Source: Alphaproteobacteria bacterium
Lineage (GTDB): Bacteria; Pseudomonadota; Alphaproteobacteria; UBA8366; GCA-2717185
DNA: 64,000 nucleotides
NCBI GenBank assembly: GCA_028822585.1
Contig: JAPKDL010000003.1
Coordinates: 1 to 64,000 of the forward strand
Direction of reading: 5' to 3'
Made by a program: the position numbers and the translations under genes. The notes beneath the pieces are model-generated. The model was not told the origin of the DNA and searched no databases. It saw nothing but the letters and a program-made list of their open reading frames with translations. Of the stretch, positions 7,418 through 17,096 are shown one piece after another. Within the stretch, counting starts at the first letter, position 1. Each line of letters starts with the position of its first letter.

Positions 7418-8632
7418 TTGCCGAAGATAATTAAGGATTTAATGCCGGGTGATTTGGAATTTCAGATGTTTGTTCTGGACGAACTGGCGGACGGTCTCAT
7501 CGCGAAGGGTGCCGACGTCTTGAAACTCACCATTGGCGTGCCTGAATTATTTATGCCCAAAGCCGTTCTCGATGGGATGATTGAAAAGCTCAGGGATCCT
7601 GATTTTGTCCGGCGCGTGTACCCCGAAGGCCTTCCCGAACTGCGCGAGGCCATTGTTGAGTTTTATAATCGGCGATATCAAGCCAACACAACAATCGACA
7701 ATGTCATCGTCAACACGGGAACGTCGCCGATATTTCGCAATATATTTCAACTTCTGTCGGGCCCTGAATACGAAATCATGATTCCGAAGCCCTATTACGC
7801 CCTTTATATGTATTGCGCGACATTGGCCGGGGCAACGGTTAAATTCTATGATATTGACATCGATACCAAACGCGTCGACATGGACTCGTTCCGCCGCAAT
7901 TTCTCGCCCGAGCGCACCTCCCTCGTGGTCATTAATTCTCCCGGAAACCCCATTGGCAACATCGTCACACCCGATGAAATGCGTGAAATTTACGAGATAG
8001 TAGATCGCCAGGCCTACGTGTTGAACGATGAAATTTATAACAACACAATGTTCTACGACGAATTCAAATCCCCCTTGGCGTTGTTCCCCGAATACAAGGA
8101 TATGACGATTGTCACGAACAGTTTCTCCAAGGGATTCCGAATGTACACCAAGCGCATTGGTTTCGCGATCCTGCCCACTGATTTGCAGACCAATTTGCGG
8201 GTCATTCAACAGCACACGCTGCTTTGCACCGATCCCTGTTATCAATACGGCATGATCGCCGCGCTCGCCGACGAGGAAAGTCCCCGGGAACTCACTGAAG
8301 TTTATAAGGGGCGCGCGGAATACACGACGAAACGCCTTACTGGTACAAGGTGCACGCCTATCGGCGCCGAAGGTGGATTCTACGCAATCCTCCGGTGCGA
8401 GGAATGGAACAAGGCGCAGGGCTTCGCATCCTCGAAGGAACTCGCACGGGATATCCTCGAAAAAGTACACGTCGCCGTGGTGCCCGGCACCGATTTTGGT
8501 GTGCCGCACGACTTGCGGCTCGCCTTTTGCAATGATCGGTATAACGAGGGGATTGACCGGCTGTATGAATATTTTTCCTCCTCGAATGAAGCCTTGACGC
8601 CCCAAGGTGCGTTGGAAAATTCACCTGCATAG
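7418..8632 (+). CDS. PLP-dependent class I/II aminotransferase
   Basis: A 404-residue fold-type I aminotransferase. The Schiff-base lysine is Lys238 in TNSFSKGFRMYTKRIGFA. Asn in NSPGNPIG (about 177) and Asp/Tyr in NDEIYNN (about 204-207) contact PLP, and Arg in DLRLAF near residue 370 binds the substrate carboxylate. YPEGLPELREAI is the typical N-terminal signature. The start is TTG, chosen because AGGAGAA sits just upstream and no ATG precedes the conserved N-terminus. The closest functional type (aspartate, alanine or aromatic) cannot be told by eye. It is flanked by long intergenic stretches and is probably monocistronic. Confidence 0.88.
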   Translation: MPKIIKDLMPGDLEFQMFVLDELADGLIAKGADVLKLTIGVPELFMPKAVLDGMIEKLRDPDFVRRVYPEGLPELREAIVEFYNRRYQANTTIDNVIVNTGTSPIFRNIFQLLSGPEYEIMIPKPYYALYMYCATLAGATVKFYDIDIDTKRVDMDSFRRNFSPERTSLVVINSPGNPIGNIVTPDEMREIYEIVDRQAYVLNDEIYNNTMFYDEFKSPLALFPEYKDMTIVTNSFSKGFRMYTKRIGFAILPTDLQTNLRVIQQHTLLCTDPCYQYGMIAALADEESPRELTEVYKGRAEYTTKRLTGTRCTPIGAEGGFYAILRCEEWNKAQGFASSKELARDILEKVHVAVVPGTDFGVPHDLRLAFCNDRYNEGIDRLYEYFSSSNEALTPQGALENSPA

Positions 8633-8937
8633 TGTTCTCAGGTGTGGATTCAGCAAGGTGTGATTAAAATTGACTGATGAAATGGTCGGTACTTTTACGG
8701 CAACAGTGGATCGCCTCGCCAAGTATTGATGCACGTGATGGCGCGAAACTTGCCCAAAAGGTCAAGATTTGGCCCTGCATGAGGTGCAAATCAGGTTTTA
8801 TACCCGAAAGCATCCAAAACAGGGCTTGCTGTCCATTTTTTCATCTATAAGCGTTGTTTTACTCCGTTGATTCTCACGTTGCCATTATGTGCACTTAATC
8901 GGAAATGGGGGTACATGCCTCAGAAAGAGAGTTTCCT
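8633..8937 (+). other. Intergenic region, nothing recognised
   Basis: About 300 bases between the aminotransferase and the ParB-like ORF. A 50-60 codon frame with a CxxC and a CC pair can be read on the plus strand (ATG near 8680) but has neither a ribosome-binding site nor a known domain. No tRNA, terminator or repeat is evident. Confidence 0.4.
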
Positions 8938-9186
8938 TTGCTTAAAGCCGTTGCCGTGAAAATTGCCGAAATTTACATACCAGCGGATCGTCGTAAGGAT
9001 ATGGACCCTGAAGCGATTGATGCAGCCGCCCAGAAAATCTTGGAAGACACCGAGGAACGGCCGATCCAAGTCCGCCTTGGTAAGAACCGCTACGTTCTTG
9101 TAAAAGGTGTCAACCGCCTCGAAGCCCACAAGGCCCTTGGGGAAGAAAGCATTCAGGCATACATCGTCCAGGCAAAGCGGTATTAA
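8938..9186 (+). CDS. Small stand-alone ParB/sulfiredoxin-fold protein
   Basis: An 82-residue protein made almost entirely of a ParB N-terminal-like domain. KIAEIYIPADRRKDMDPE leads into a helix, then PIQVRLGKNRYVLVKGVNRLEAHKALG, the strand-turn-helix that in ParB contains the nucleotide-binding GxxRxxA motif. Here it is GVNRLEA, keeping the Arg. It has no helix-turn-helix DNA-binding domain, so it is not a chromosome partition ParB. TTG at 8938 is preferred because AGAGAG lies upstream and the product then starts at the conserved MxAVAVKI; an ATG at 8905 would add 11 residues. The function of such single-domain proteins is not established. Confidence 0.65.
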   Translation: MLKAVAVKIAEIYIPADRRKDMDPEAIDAAAQKILEDTEERPIQVRLGKNRYVLVKGVNRLEAHKALGEESIQAYIVQAKRY

Positions 9187-9984
9187 GTTGTCTAACTTCC
9201 CGGTAAATGTCGAGCCAATAAGCGCAGTAGCTGTGTTTTGTAGAGGGGTGAAGAGTACTAAACGATAGCCGCGCATAACGGCTTGCAACGTACAGTGACG
9301 GCAGGGTTATCGAAGGATATCAATTAATGAATTCCGCCGTCGCATGACAAGAGGAGCAATCGTTGGCGATCCTAACCGGCGCTGGATTTGTTGATATCTA
9401 CGTTGAAACAAATCGTTTCGGCGGCAAGCTGTTAACAGCCCCGAAGGCGTGACATTTGGATCGCCTAAGTTCGTTATTAGCCGGACTTGGACTATCTGAC
9501 GCTAGGAATTGACTTCCACTTTTCTTCAACATGCTACATTCCCAAGTGCGCCAGCCTAAACCCGCAGGCCGCCCAGCGCCTTGGGGATCGGATTGACTCG
9601 TGGGCTGGCCCTTGACCTTGGCTTTCGGATAACACACTCCCTAGGCGTCTCCGTCAAACATCTTCACGTCGCACCAGAGCGTGACGCTGTATACGGGAGC
9701 TTCGCAATGTCCCTCATAGGAAAACCCAACACCCAGACACCTTTGTCACTTGATCCCTGATATGTAGCAGCGGCTTATGGAGATTAAACGGTTTTTTCCT
9801 ATTATGAATATTTAATTTACGGACCACGTATGACATACGTTCATTCCGTTGCGATGCACCCCGAAGACCCTTGAAATCAAAAATTAAGGGACTCCAAAAC
9901 TATTACCCAAATCCCGCCCACCAACACCATAATGTATCGAAAGACGAACTCATATTACGCGGCACTAATGTTTTAAAGGGGGCG
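9187..9984 (+). other. 800-bp stretch without intact genes; possible methyltransferase remnant
   Basis: No intact gene, tRNA or rRNA is visible. On the plus strand, roughly 9357-9450, a frame reads AILTGAGFVDIYVETNRFGG, KLLTAPKA and stop. This resembles the C-terminal strand of class I SAM methyltransferases (F-x-D-I/V-x-V-E...KLL-A). It is preceded by an in-frame stop, so it would be a fossil of a lost gene. A 79-codon minus-strand frame (9637-9398) shows no domain and is not called. Confidence 0.3.
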
Positions 9985-11016
9985 TCACCCCAGCAGGAAC
10001 GGTTGCAGCGCGTAGCTCAATACCAGGGAGCCGAAGACGCCCAGGACGATATAGCCAATGAACACCGAACGGTTGACCAGCGCGTACACAGCCATCGCGG
10101 CGGGGATGCTGGAGACGCCGCCCGCCAGCATGAAGCCCATCGCGGCGCCCGGTACCATGCCCATTTCCATCATAGTCGACACCGTCGGGATGGCCGCGAA
10201 GCCGTTCAAATAGGCGGGCATGCCGACCAGAACGCTGGCCGGGATCGCCCACCAGGACCCACCGCCCAGCGATTGGCTAATGGCGTCGGCGGGGACATAA
10301 GCGACCATCAGGCTTTCCACCAAAAACGCCAGGGTCATCCAGCGGAACAGGAACCACGCGCTTTCACAGCTGGTGCTCATGAAGGCCTCCCGGCGGTCCG
10401 GTTTCCGCCAGAATTTCAGGTCGACTGATTTATCTGACAGGACGGAATTGGCGCTGGGGCCGCAACACGACGCCGCCGCGCCACGCAAGGGATTAGGGAA
10501 ACCACCCTTGCGCACAATGACGTGGGTGATGAATCCGCCAATCAAACCCATGCCAATCGCCGCAATAAGCTTGGCGATGGTGAATTCCAGTCCCATCACG
10601 CTGCTCATCAACAAGAACATAGATGGGCTCATTAAGGGGGAAGACAGCCAAAACGCCATGACCGGGGCCAAGGGGACGCCCGCAGCCAACAAGGCCGCGA
10701 TGATTGGAATCACGCCACAGGAACAAAAAGGCGCAGTGGCACCAAACGCCGCCGCCAAGACGATGGATTTCACCGGATGACCGCTGAACACCCGGGCGAT
10801 TTGCCCGTCCAGGCTGGTCGCCTTCGCCGCCCCGGCAATCAAAATCGATGCAGCCAAAAACGGCAGGATCGACAACATGGCGCCGGACGTGAAGATGATG
10901 CTGGGCCAGAGTTGATCAAAAGCGACGATGGCGATCAGCGCGAACATGCCCAAAATCGCCAAAATAACGCGATCAAACCCCCGAATTCGTTGGGAGGAAT
11001 TGGTGATGGCAGTCAT
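9985..11016 (-). CDS. ArsP/DUF318-type membrane permease
   Basis: A 343-residue polytopic inner-membrane protein with about eight hydrophobic segments in two halves. The family motif TAPFCSCGVIPI (Cys98, Cys100) lies in the first half, and a CCG site occurs near residue 186 in the central loop. PF03773 members include ArsP, which exports trivalent organoarsenicals, and other putative thiol-metal permeases. The paired Cys residues suit a soft-metal or metalloid substrate, which I infer rather than see. A GGGAGAG ribosome-binding site precedes the ATG. No ArsR-type regulator is adjacent. An aldo/keto reductase is divergently encoded, with a 222-base shared promoter region between them. Confidence 0.82.
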   Translation of the reverse strand: MTAITNSSQRIRGFDRVILAILGMFALIAIVAFDQLWPSIIFTSGAMLSILPFLAASILIAGAAKATSLDGQIARVFSGHPVKSIVLAAAFGATAPFCSCGVIPIIAALLAAGVPLAPVMAFWLSSPLMSPSMFLLMSSVMGLEFTIAKLIAAIGMGLIGGFITHVIVRKGGFPNPLRGAAASCCGPSANSVLSDKSVDLKFWRKPDRREAFMSTSCESAWFLFRWMTLAFLVESLMVAYVPADAISQSLGGGSWWAIPASVLVGMPAYLNGFAAIPTVSTMMEMGMVPGAAMGFMLAGGVSSIPAAMAVYALVNRSVFIGYIVLGVFGSLVLSYALQPFLLG

Positions 11017-11238
11017 GGTAACACTCTCCCGCAGTACGCCTAGACACGAAGTTTAGACGTGCGTTCAAAAGCTGTAAAATACAATGTTTCCCTTACTTAG
11101 GGTATATCGGCAGGGCCGTCAATTATATTTCTAGAATTACCGAAATAAAGAAATTTTTGATGATGGACTTGGCGGCGAATTACGATATCTTGAGCTGGAA
11201 ATTCACCTCACCTTAAAATTCTTAACATATGCAGGCGC

Positions 11239-12207
11239 ATGGAATACACGACTTTAGGCAAAACCGGATTGCGCGTCAGCGTCGCCGGATTGGGATGTGG
11301 CGGCAACAGCCGGTTGGGCATGGGCGCGGGGAAATCCACGTCGGAGGCGGCCCAGGTGGTCCGCAAGGCCATGGAGCTGGGCGTCAATTATTTCGACACC
11401 GCCAAAAATTACGGTACTGAAGCCGCCGTTGGTGAAGCTATCAAGGGTGTCAGCCGCGACAGCGTCGTGATTTCGACAAAGTCTACAATCAAGGTGGATG
11501 GCGATCGGCTTACCGTGGACCAGATCATCGGGAATCTCGATAATTCTCTGAAACAGCTCGATTCGGATTACGTCGATATTTACATGCTGCATGGCGTTCA
11601 GCCGGTGGATTATGATTACGCGCTGGAAACGTTGGCACCGCCGCTGTTGAAGGAAAAGGAAAAGGGCAAATTTCGGTATCTGGGAATCACCGAAACCGCA
11701 CCGGGGGACCCAACCCAGACAATGCTGCAACGCGCCGTTCAGGAATCCTGTTGGGAAGTCGCCATGCTGGCCTACCACATGATGAACCAGAACGCGCGGG
11801 CGCACCTGTTTCCGCAAATGCAGGAAAAGGGCGTTGGCACGTTGTTGATGTTCGTCGTGCGCAATATCTTCAGCGTGCCTGGCCTTTTGGAAAAAACCAT
11901 ATCGGATTTGGTGGAAAAAGGTGATTTGCCGAATGACCTGCCCAATATGGAAGACCCGTTGGGATTTCTGGTTCATGACGGCGGCGCGGAAAGTATTCTG
12001 GACGCGGCCTACCGGTTCGTTCGCCATCAAGCAGGCGTCGATGTCGTGTTGTTTGGCACCGGAAACCCTGATCATTTGCAAGCCAACATCGACTCCATTT
12101 TACGACCTGCGCTGCCGGACGCCGATGTTGCGACATTACACCGCTTGTTTGGAGAGCTGACGGCGGTGGGACTCGACCGGCCCGACAATATGCCAAGACC
12201 AAAATAA
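11239..12207 (+). CDS. Aldo/keto reductase
   Basis: A 322-residue NADPH-dependent TIM-barrel oxidoreductase. The catalytic tetrad is visible: Asp in YFDTAKNYG and the Tyr in the same segment, Lys in VISTKS, and His in YMLHGV. The N-terminal MEYTTLGKTGLRVSVAGLG is typical of the family. Reduction of a small aldehyde or ketone is expected; the physiological substrate is unknown. It is transcribed away from the ArsP-like permease and toward the Lon-like pseudogene. Confidence 0.85.
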   Translation: MEYTTLGKTGLRVSVAGLGCGGNSRLGMGAGKSTSEAAQVVRKAMELGVNYFDTAKNYGTEAAVGEAIKGVSRDSVVISTKSTIKVDGDRLTVDQIIGNLDNSLKQLDSDYVDIYMLHGVQPVDYDYALETLAPPLLKEKEKGKFRYLGITETAPGDPTQTMLQRAVQESCWEVAMLAYHMMNQNARAHLFPQMQEKGVGTLLMFVVRNIFSVPGLLEKTISDLVEKGDLPNDLPNMEDPLGFLVHDGGAESILDAAYRFVRHQAGVDVVLFGTGNPDHLQANIDSILRPALPDADVATLHRLFGELTAVGLDRPDNMPRPK

Positions 12208-12211
12208 AACG

Positions 12212-14235
12212 CTACGAAAAGGTACGGCTTACTCGATTGAACAGGATGGAATCGTAATCCGCCAGCTGCGCCATGACGCACCCGTAAACGCTGCTGGCGG
12301 GGTTATTGTCCATTGCCATCCGGTTGCCCCGTATCCAGCACGGTGAAGACCGCCACCGCGTCGTCGACGTTGGTGACGCTCCAAATGTGTAAGCTCCCGT
12401 CTGCGACTGCGGCGGCCACTTCATCGCGCAGCACCCGGTTCTTTTCGTTCGCGCGCGGGATGACCACGCCTTGCGTTTCGCTCAACCCACCAAGTTTCAC
12501 ACAGGACCGGTAGAACCCTTCGATCTTGTCGTGTGCGCCGCCCATAGCCGGGAACTGGCACAACTGATTGACCGATCCGGTGATCGCAATACCCTGGCGC
12601 TTAGGAGAGGTCGGATAGAATTGCAACCAGCTCGGCCATGGACGCGCTGTCTCCTTCGACACCACCGTAATTCTGTTCAAACGTGATGGAGCAATTGAAC
12701 GACAATGGAAACCGTTGGGCAAAGCACCCAGTCAGATAGCCTTACAAAACCATCCCGCCTTTTTGCTGTATCGGATCGCCCAAGGCCACCTGCCGCTCCA
12801 CGTTGATGACGCTAAGGCACCCGACAAACACCCGCACCATAACCCGTGACGGGCCACCAACCGCATGATCTCTGATCTGAATGACGAATGGCCTCAGTCA
12901 CCGTATTGCCACCGCCCTCATGCGCGATTATAGCAGTCGCGGTGACAAATTCTTCCAGAATTTCAAACCGTGCGGTGAGCTTTCAAGATGTTTCGCCCAC
13001 CGCGCCGCCATCCCTAACAGACACGGCACCGCCGCTTCATCACAATACACTACCGGTGATCATACGCGATGGTACCGATGAGCGCGGCGTAGCAGGCCAC
13101 GTTTTCCGACGTTGCATCCATGTCAGCGTCAATACCGGCTTTCACCTTGAAGTAGGTTTGAAAAACAGGGTCGACGGAAAATAACGTATAATACCACCGT
13201 GGCGCGCCAACGCATCCGCCCGCAGCACTAGCATACCGCCATTCGCCGATGTATCGACCCGACGCGAACCATGTTGAAGTCAGTGATCAATCCCCCTTCG
13301 GCAGGACGGTATTCAATCCGCCCGAACAAACTTTCATAACTCAAATTGGATTCAAGTATGACGCTAGAGCTTGTTTCATCACTATGGTAAACAAATAAAT
13401 TCACGGCATAGATTTGTTCCAGCGGTAACTGGTTCGGCGCGGTGTCCTTCAGATTCGCCGGCAGAAACATCTCCAAGTTGTCCAGGATGTCGGCGCGCAT
13501 CTCAACCAACCATCGCGCCAAATCGAGATACTCATCAAATTCGGTGCGCACCCTCCATGACGACGCTAATCGCTTCATCCGCTATCTGCCGGCCAATTTT
13601 CGTGAGGCGGTCACCAAGCGAAGCTTGCCCCCGTAAAGCACCGCGGTTTATCTGCGCCAGTTTCGCGCTGATGTCGCGCCCCGCTTCCTTCAATCGCCCT
13701 TGGTCAGATTCCGGAAACGCTTCTACCCCCTTTGGCTTCCCATCCAGCCCCATAGTCGCAACCATGTGCCCCTGTTAAGTCTGCACAAAATCAAACCGGA
13801 CTGCCGCGCTTCGGCCTGCAACGCCGAGATTTCCACCTCGACGGCACTCTGAAGGGTTTCGGTTTCCTTCCTGACCTGGCCTAGATATCTCTCATCGCCC
13901 AATGCCGACATCAACCCTTCGCGCAACTGCTTCACAAACGACGTCATGCGGTCGCGAAACCGACGCCCCACGCCGGCAGGCAACGGCAATGCACATGGTT
14001 GGTGCTGACGACGAAAATTATTGAGATAGAACCAATCGTTCGACGGCGGGCGCCCGTCGAGATGGCGTTCCAAATACGCCAATGCCGCCGTCATCCGTCC
14101 ACGGCTATCTTCACCAACGACAAATATCTTGAAGCCAAGATCAGCAACGCCAGGTCCTAATTCCAGCGCTTCACGCGCCCGCGCATGACTGGACAGCGTC
14201 AATATGCCGCCGGCCAGATCGGAATCCTACGTTAA
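12212..14235 (-). pseudogene. Lon-family (LonB-like, COG1067) ATP-dependent protease pseudogene
   Basis: Homologous segments appear in correct order but in changing frames. N-terminal domain: ARAREALELGPG, GFKIFVVGEDSRGRMTA and WFYLNNF near 14200-14020. Central helical part: EYLDLARWLVEMRADILDN. Then LFGRIEYRPAEGGLITDF, NGGMLVLRADALARHGG and ACYAALIGTIAYDH followed by TAG. Proteolytic domain: YGGVEGDSASMAEL with the catalytic Ser, GIAITGSVNQ, HDKIEGFYRSC and VVIPRANEKN. The tail is SSVYGCVMAQL. At least five frame changes and one internal stop separate these pieces, so no full-length enzyme can be made. An intact relative would be about 800 residues; the span here is about 2.0 kb, so some sequence is also deleted. 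Confidence 0.88.
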
Positions 14236-14462
14236 AAACTGGCAGTGAAACATCTGGGCCATTAAACACCTTCATAGTCATGTTCTTCCACCGAGCGCAT
14301 CACCGTTATTTCTAGAACACCGATGATTACCATTGACGCGCTTCGGATCAAGAGCAATTTATCCACGTCGAAGTTTTGGTCTCAGCGGAGCGCCAAACAC
14401 GTCTGTCAAATAGAATCACAACGCTTCCCCTGATCAAGGCGTGCCGTTATGGTGCCCATATT

Positions 14463-15221
14463 ATGGCGACTCATATCACAGAAATCTTACGCTATCCTAT
14501 CAAGGGATTGAATGCTGAATCCCTCAATTCAACAACCTTGGTGCCGGGCGCTGGCATTCCTAATGACCGCCGTTTCGCGATGGTGCCATCATCGAGCCGC
14601 TTTGATCGAGAGACCCCGGCTTGGCGCAACAAGAATGAATTTTTGATGTTGATGAAAGACGAGCGTCTCGCCTTATTAGCGGCCACATTTGACGACGCGA
14701 CATCAATATTAACGATCCGTCGCGACGGCCGCCAAGTTGCACAAGGCGATGTTTCCACACCCATGGGCCGCGTCCTGATTGAACAATTCCTCGCCGCCTT
14801 CATGCCGACGGGCCCCCGAGGCAACCCCAAAATTGTCACCGCGCCCGAAACAATGTTCACTGACAAGGAAACGCCCTTCATATCCTTTATAAACTTGGCG
14901 AGCGTCCGGGATATTGAACGAGTGGCGCGGCGACCTGTCGATCCTCTTCGGTTTCGCGGCAATATTCACCTGGAGGCCGTGGAGCCTTGGGCCGAAACAA
15001 AATGGATTGGCCAAGCCTGCCAATTAGGTGGCGCTGTGTTGCGATTTGCGGAACCAATTGGGCGATGCGCCGCAACAAACGTAAACCCAGACACAGCAGA
15101 ACGCGACATGAATATCCCGCTCGTATTGAACCAAGGGTTTAGCCACACCTGTACAGGGGTTTATGCAGAAGTCCTGGAAGGCGGCATGATTACTGTAAAC
15201 GACGAATTAATCCTGCGATAA
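14463..15221 (+). CDS. MOSC-domain protein (MOSC N-terminal barrel plus MOSC)
   Basis: A 252-residue protein. Residues 1-90 (ITEILRYPIKGLNAESL, VPGAGIPNDRRFAMV) form the MOSC_N beta-barrel. The MOSC domain follows, with RFRGNIHLE and the conserved Cys in EPIGRCAATNVNP. That Cys is the proposed sulfur carrier in proteins related to the C-terminus of Moco sulfurase and to mARC/YcbX. The expected role is molybdenum-cofactor-linked reduction or sulfur transfer. The ATG at 14463 is preferred over an upstream in-frame start because conserved sequence begins there. It is convergent with the DUF4167 gene. Confidence 0.83.
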   Translation: MATHITEILRYPIKGLNAESLNSTTLVPGAGIPNDRRFAMVPSSSRFDRETPAWRNKNEFLMLMKDERLALLAATFDDATSILTIRRDGRQVAQGDVSTPMGRVLIEQFLAAFMPTGPRGNPKIVTAPETMFTDKETPFISFINLASVRDIERVARRPVDPLRFRGNIHLEAVEPWAETKWIGQACQLGGAVLRFAEPIGRCAATNVNPDTAERDMNIPLVLNQGFSHTCTGVYAEVLEGGMITVNDELILR

Positions 15222-15260
15222 ATACGCTGGAATATTAGAGAAAATTAATCCTGACATACC

Positions 15261-16010
15261 CTAATCGCCCGCAACGGTGTCCAATTTTTCAGGGGCTGCG
15301 ACGATATCAGGCTGCACCGATTCCGGGACGTCATCGACGGCAGGCTTAACGACAACCACTTCTGCGTCTTCGGGTTTGCGGCTCGTTCGTTTTGGCCGCA
15401 CAGCTTGATCCGCAGCTGCGCGTGGTTGCCGGTTATTTGTACGACGCGGCGTCCGGGTCGCGGGCTTTTCACGGCCATCGTCCCGCACCAAAAATTGCGG
15501 TAGCTGTTCTTCCAGATTAGACAGCGTATCCGATTGCACATCCACACCGCCTTGCGATGGCGTTTCCTCCGGGTTGTTCTCTAGTGTCCCGTTTTCTGGC
15601 GCCCGAGTATCCTCAGACTGATTATCGTGGGCGCGCGATTCTTGAGGTTGCTCACCGTCATTCAGCGACTGCCGCGTATTGCTTGCTGGCTGCCTGTCGT
15701 TTTCACGGTTATCCACATTCTTGTCGCGTTGCGCCTGGGCCAGAGCCTGAGCTTGGGCTTCTTCCCGGTCCGCATTGATGATTCGGAAATAATGCTCCGC
15801 ATGCTGAAACATATTTTCCGCCGTCACCCCTTCCCCAGATGTCGTCGCGTCTCGGGCGAGTTGCAAATATTTCTCGTAAACCTGAGTCGCCGTACCGCGA
15901 ATACGAACATTCGGGCCATTGCTGTCAAAATTACTGTTTCGCGACACTGGGTTGCGACGCCCACTATTGCCACGGCCTCGCGACCGTTTTTGACCTTGTC
16001 CTTGTCTCAT
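15261..16010 (-). CDS. DUF4167 family protein
   Basis: A 249-residue protein. An N-terminal Arg/Gly-rich basic tail (MRQGQGQKRSRGRGN) is followed by the conserved DUF4167 core, with VRIRGTATQVYEKYLQLARD and ENMFQHAEHYFRI, near residues 35-80. The rest is low-complexity Gln/Asp/Glu/Pro-rich, probably disordered, ending in a Lys/Arg-rich and Val/Asp-rich tail. The family is restricted to alphaproteobacteria and typically follows prfA-prmC, as here, with a 203-base gap that may hold its own promoter. The basic RG tail suggests RNA or ribosome association, but no function is established. Confidence 0.85.
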   Translation of the reverse strand: MRQGQGQKRSRGRGNSGRRNPVSRNSNFDSNGPNVRIRGTATQVYEKYLQLARDATTSGEGVTAENMFQHAEHYFRIINADREEAQAQALAQAQRDKNVDNRENDRQPASNTRQSLNDGEQPQESRAHDNQSEDTRAPENGTLENNPEETPSQGGVDVQSDTLSNLEEQLPQFLVRDDGREKPATRTPRRTNNRQPRAAADQAVRPKRTSRKPEDAEVVVVKPAVDDVPESVQPDIVAAPEKLDTVAGD

Positions 16011-16213
16011 AACACCATCACGTTATGTGGTAAAAAATAATCAACTCGGTTGCTGGCAGGCGCTTACCCTAAAATGGCTCTTTCAGCCAACCAATCAGTT
16101 ATACCGGAGTTTTGATGATGCGCTTCCCTGCACTACGTTCTAAATAACGTTATCATCAAGTTTTATATTTTAGCCGTTTCGCACCAGCAAACCAACCCTT
16201 ATTTTCTGCATCT

Positions 16214-17086
16214 TCAGATACCATCAATTTTGCAGATAAGACATCGATCCCGCGCGCCCAGGTCGGATCGGATTGGGGCCACCCGCAATCCAGACATTTT
16301 GGCCAACGTCGACACCGCGCAGGCCTGATCCGCGCCAATCTCCAGAACAACCACTCCCGTGGGCGTCAATAGGCCTGGCGCGCTTGGTAAAATTTCACGG
16401 TACGCCGTCAATCCATCCGCGCCGCCAGCCAACGCCAAACGGGGTTCGTATTTCGACACCTCCGGCGCCAAACCATCGATATCGTTGGCTGGGATATAGG
16501 GTGGGTTTGAAATGATTATATCAAAACAACCCGCCATCATGCGCCCCCAATCACCGACAACAAAAGCAGCCCGCGCGCCAAGCCCAAGCGCCTTTGCGTT
16601 TTCCATCGCTATATTGGCGGCGGCAACAGAGATATCAACGCCAACGCCAAACGCATGAGGCAACTCTGAGAGCAACGCCAGCAACAAACACCCCGACCCT
16701 GTTCCAAGGTCGAGAATACGCAGCCGCGCCGATCTATCTCGCGCACAGTCAAGCGCGGCTTCCACAATCGTTTCGCTGTCGGGTCTTGGGTCCAGCGTAT
16801 CCGGCGTAACTTTGAATGGCAGGCTCCAAAATTCCCGTTGCCCGACCAAATACGACATGGGTTCGCGCGCCGCCCGACGGGCTACCAGCTCGTGAAACAA
16901 GGGCGCCTTTTCAACAACCCGCTCCGGGTACCCCATTTGCACCGCGATACTTAGTCCGGATACATGCGTCAACAAAACGCGGGCTTCCAAACGGGGCAGG
17001 TCTATTCCCGCATCGTGTAAAATGCGTTCACTGTCATCTAGGCAGGACTTAATCGTGGGGAAGGCCGCGCGCACATCCAGTGTCAT
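16214..17086 (-). CDS. prmC: Release factor glutamine methyltransferase PrmC
   Basis: A 290-residue SAM-dependent enzyme that methylates the GGQ glutamine of RF1/RF2. An N-terminal helical domain holds the release factor. Motif I is ILDLGTGSGCLLLALL near residue 125, and the signature IISNPPYIPANDI near 190 positions the glutamine amide. Its substrate gene prfA ends 11 bases upstream, so the two are co-transcribed. Confidence 0.94.
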   Translation of the reverse strand: MTLDVRAAFPTIKSCLDDSERILHDAGIDLPRLEARVLLTHVSGLSIAVQMGYPERVVEKAPLFHELVARRAAREPMSYLVGQREFWSLPFKVTPDTLDPRPDSETIVEAALDCARDRSARLRILDLGTGSGCLLLALLSELPHAFGVGVDISVAAANIAMENAKALGLGARAAFVVGDWGRMMAGCFDIIISNPPYIPANDIDGLAPEVSKYEPRLALAGGADGLTAYREILPSAPGLLTPTGVVVLEIGADQACAVSTLAKMSGLRVAPIRSDLGARDRCLICKIDGI

Positions 17087-17096
17087 GACGCAAACA

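Noticed and set aside
7547-8605. 352-codon open frame opposite the aminotransferase
   Set aside because: Antisense shadow; no domain, and the plus-strand aminotransferase has all catalytic residues.
9398-9637. 79-codon minus-strand ORF in the 9.2-10 kb gap
   Set aside because: No domain or start signal; likely chance.
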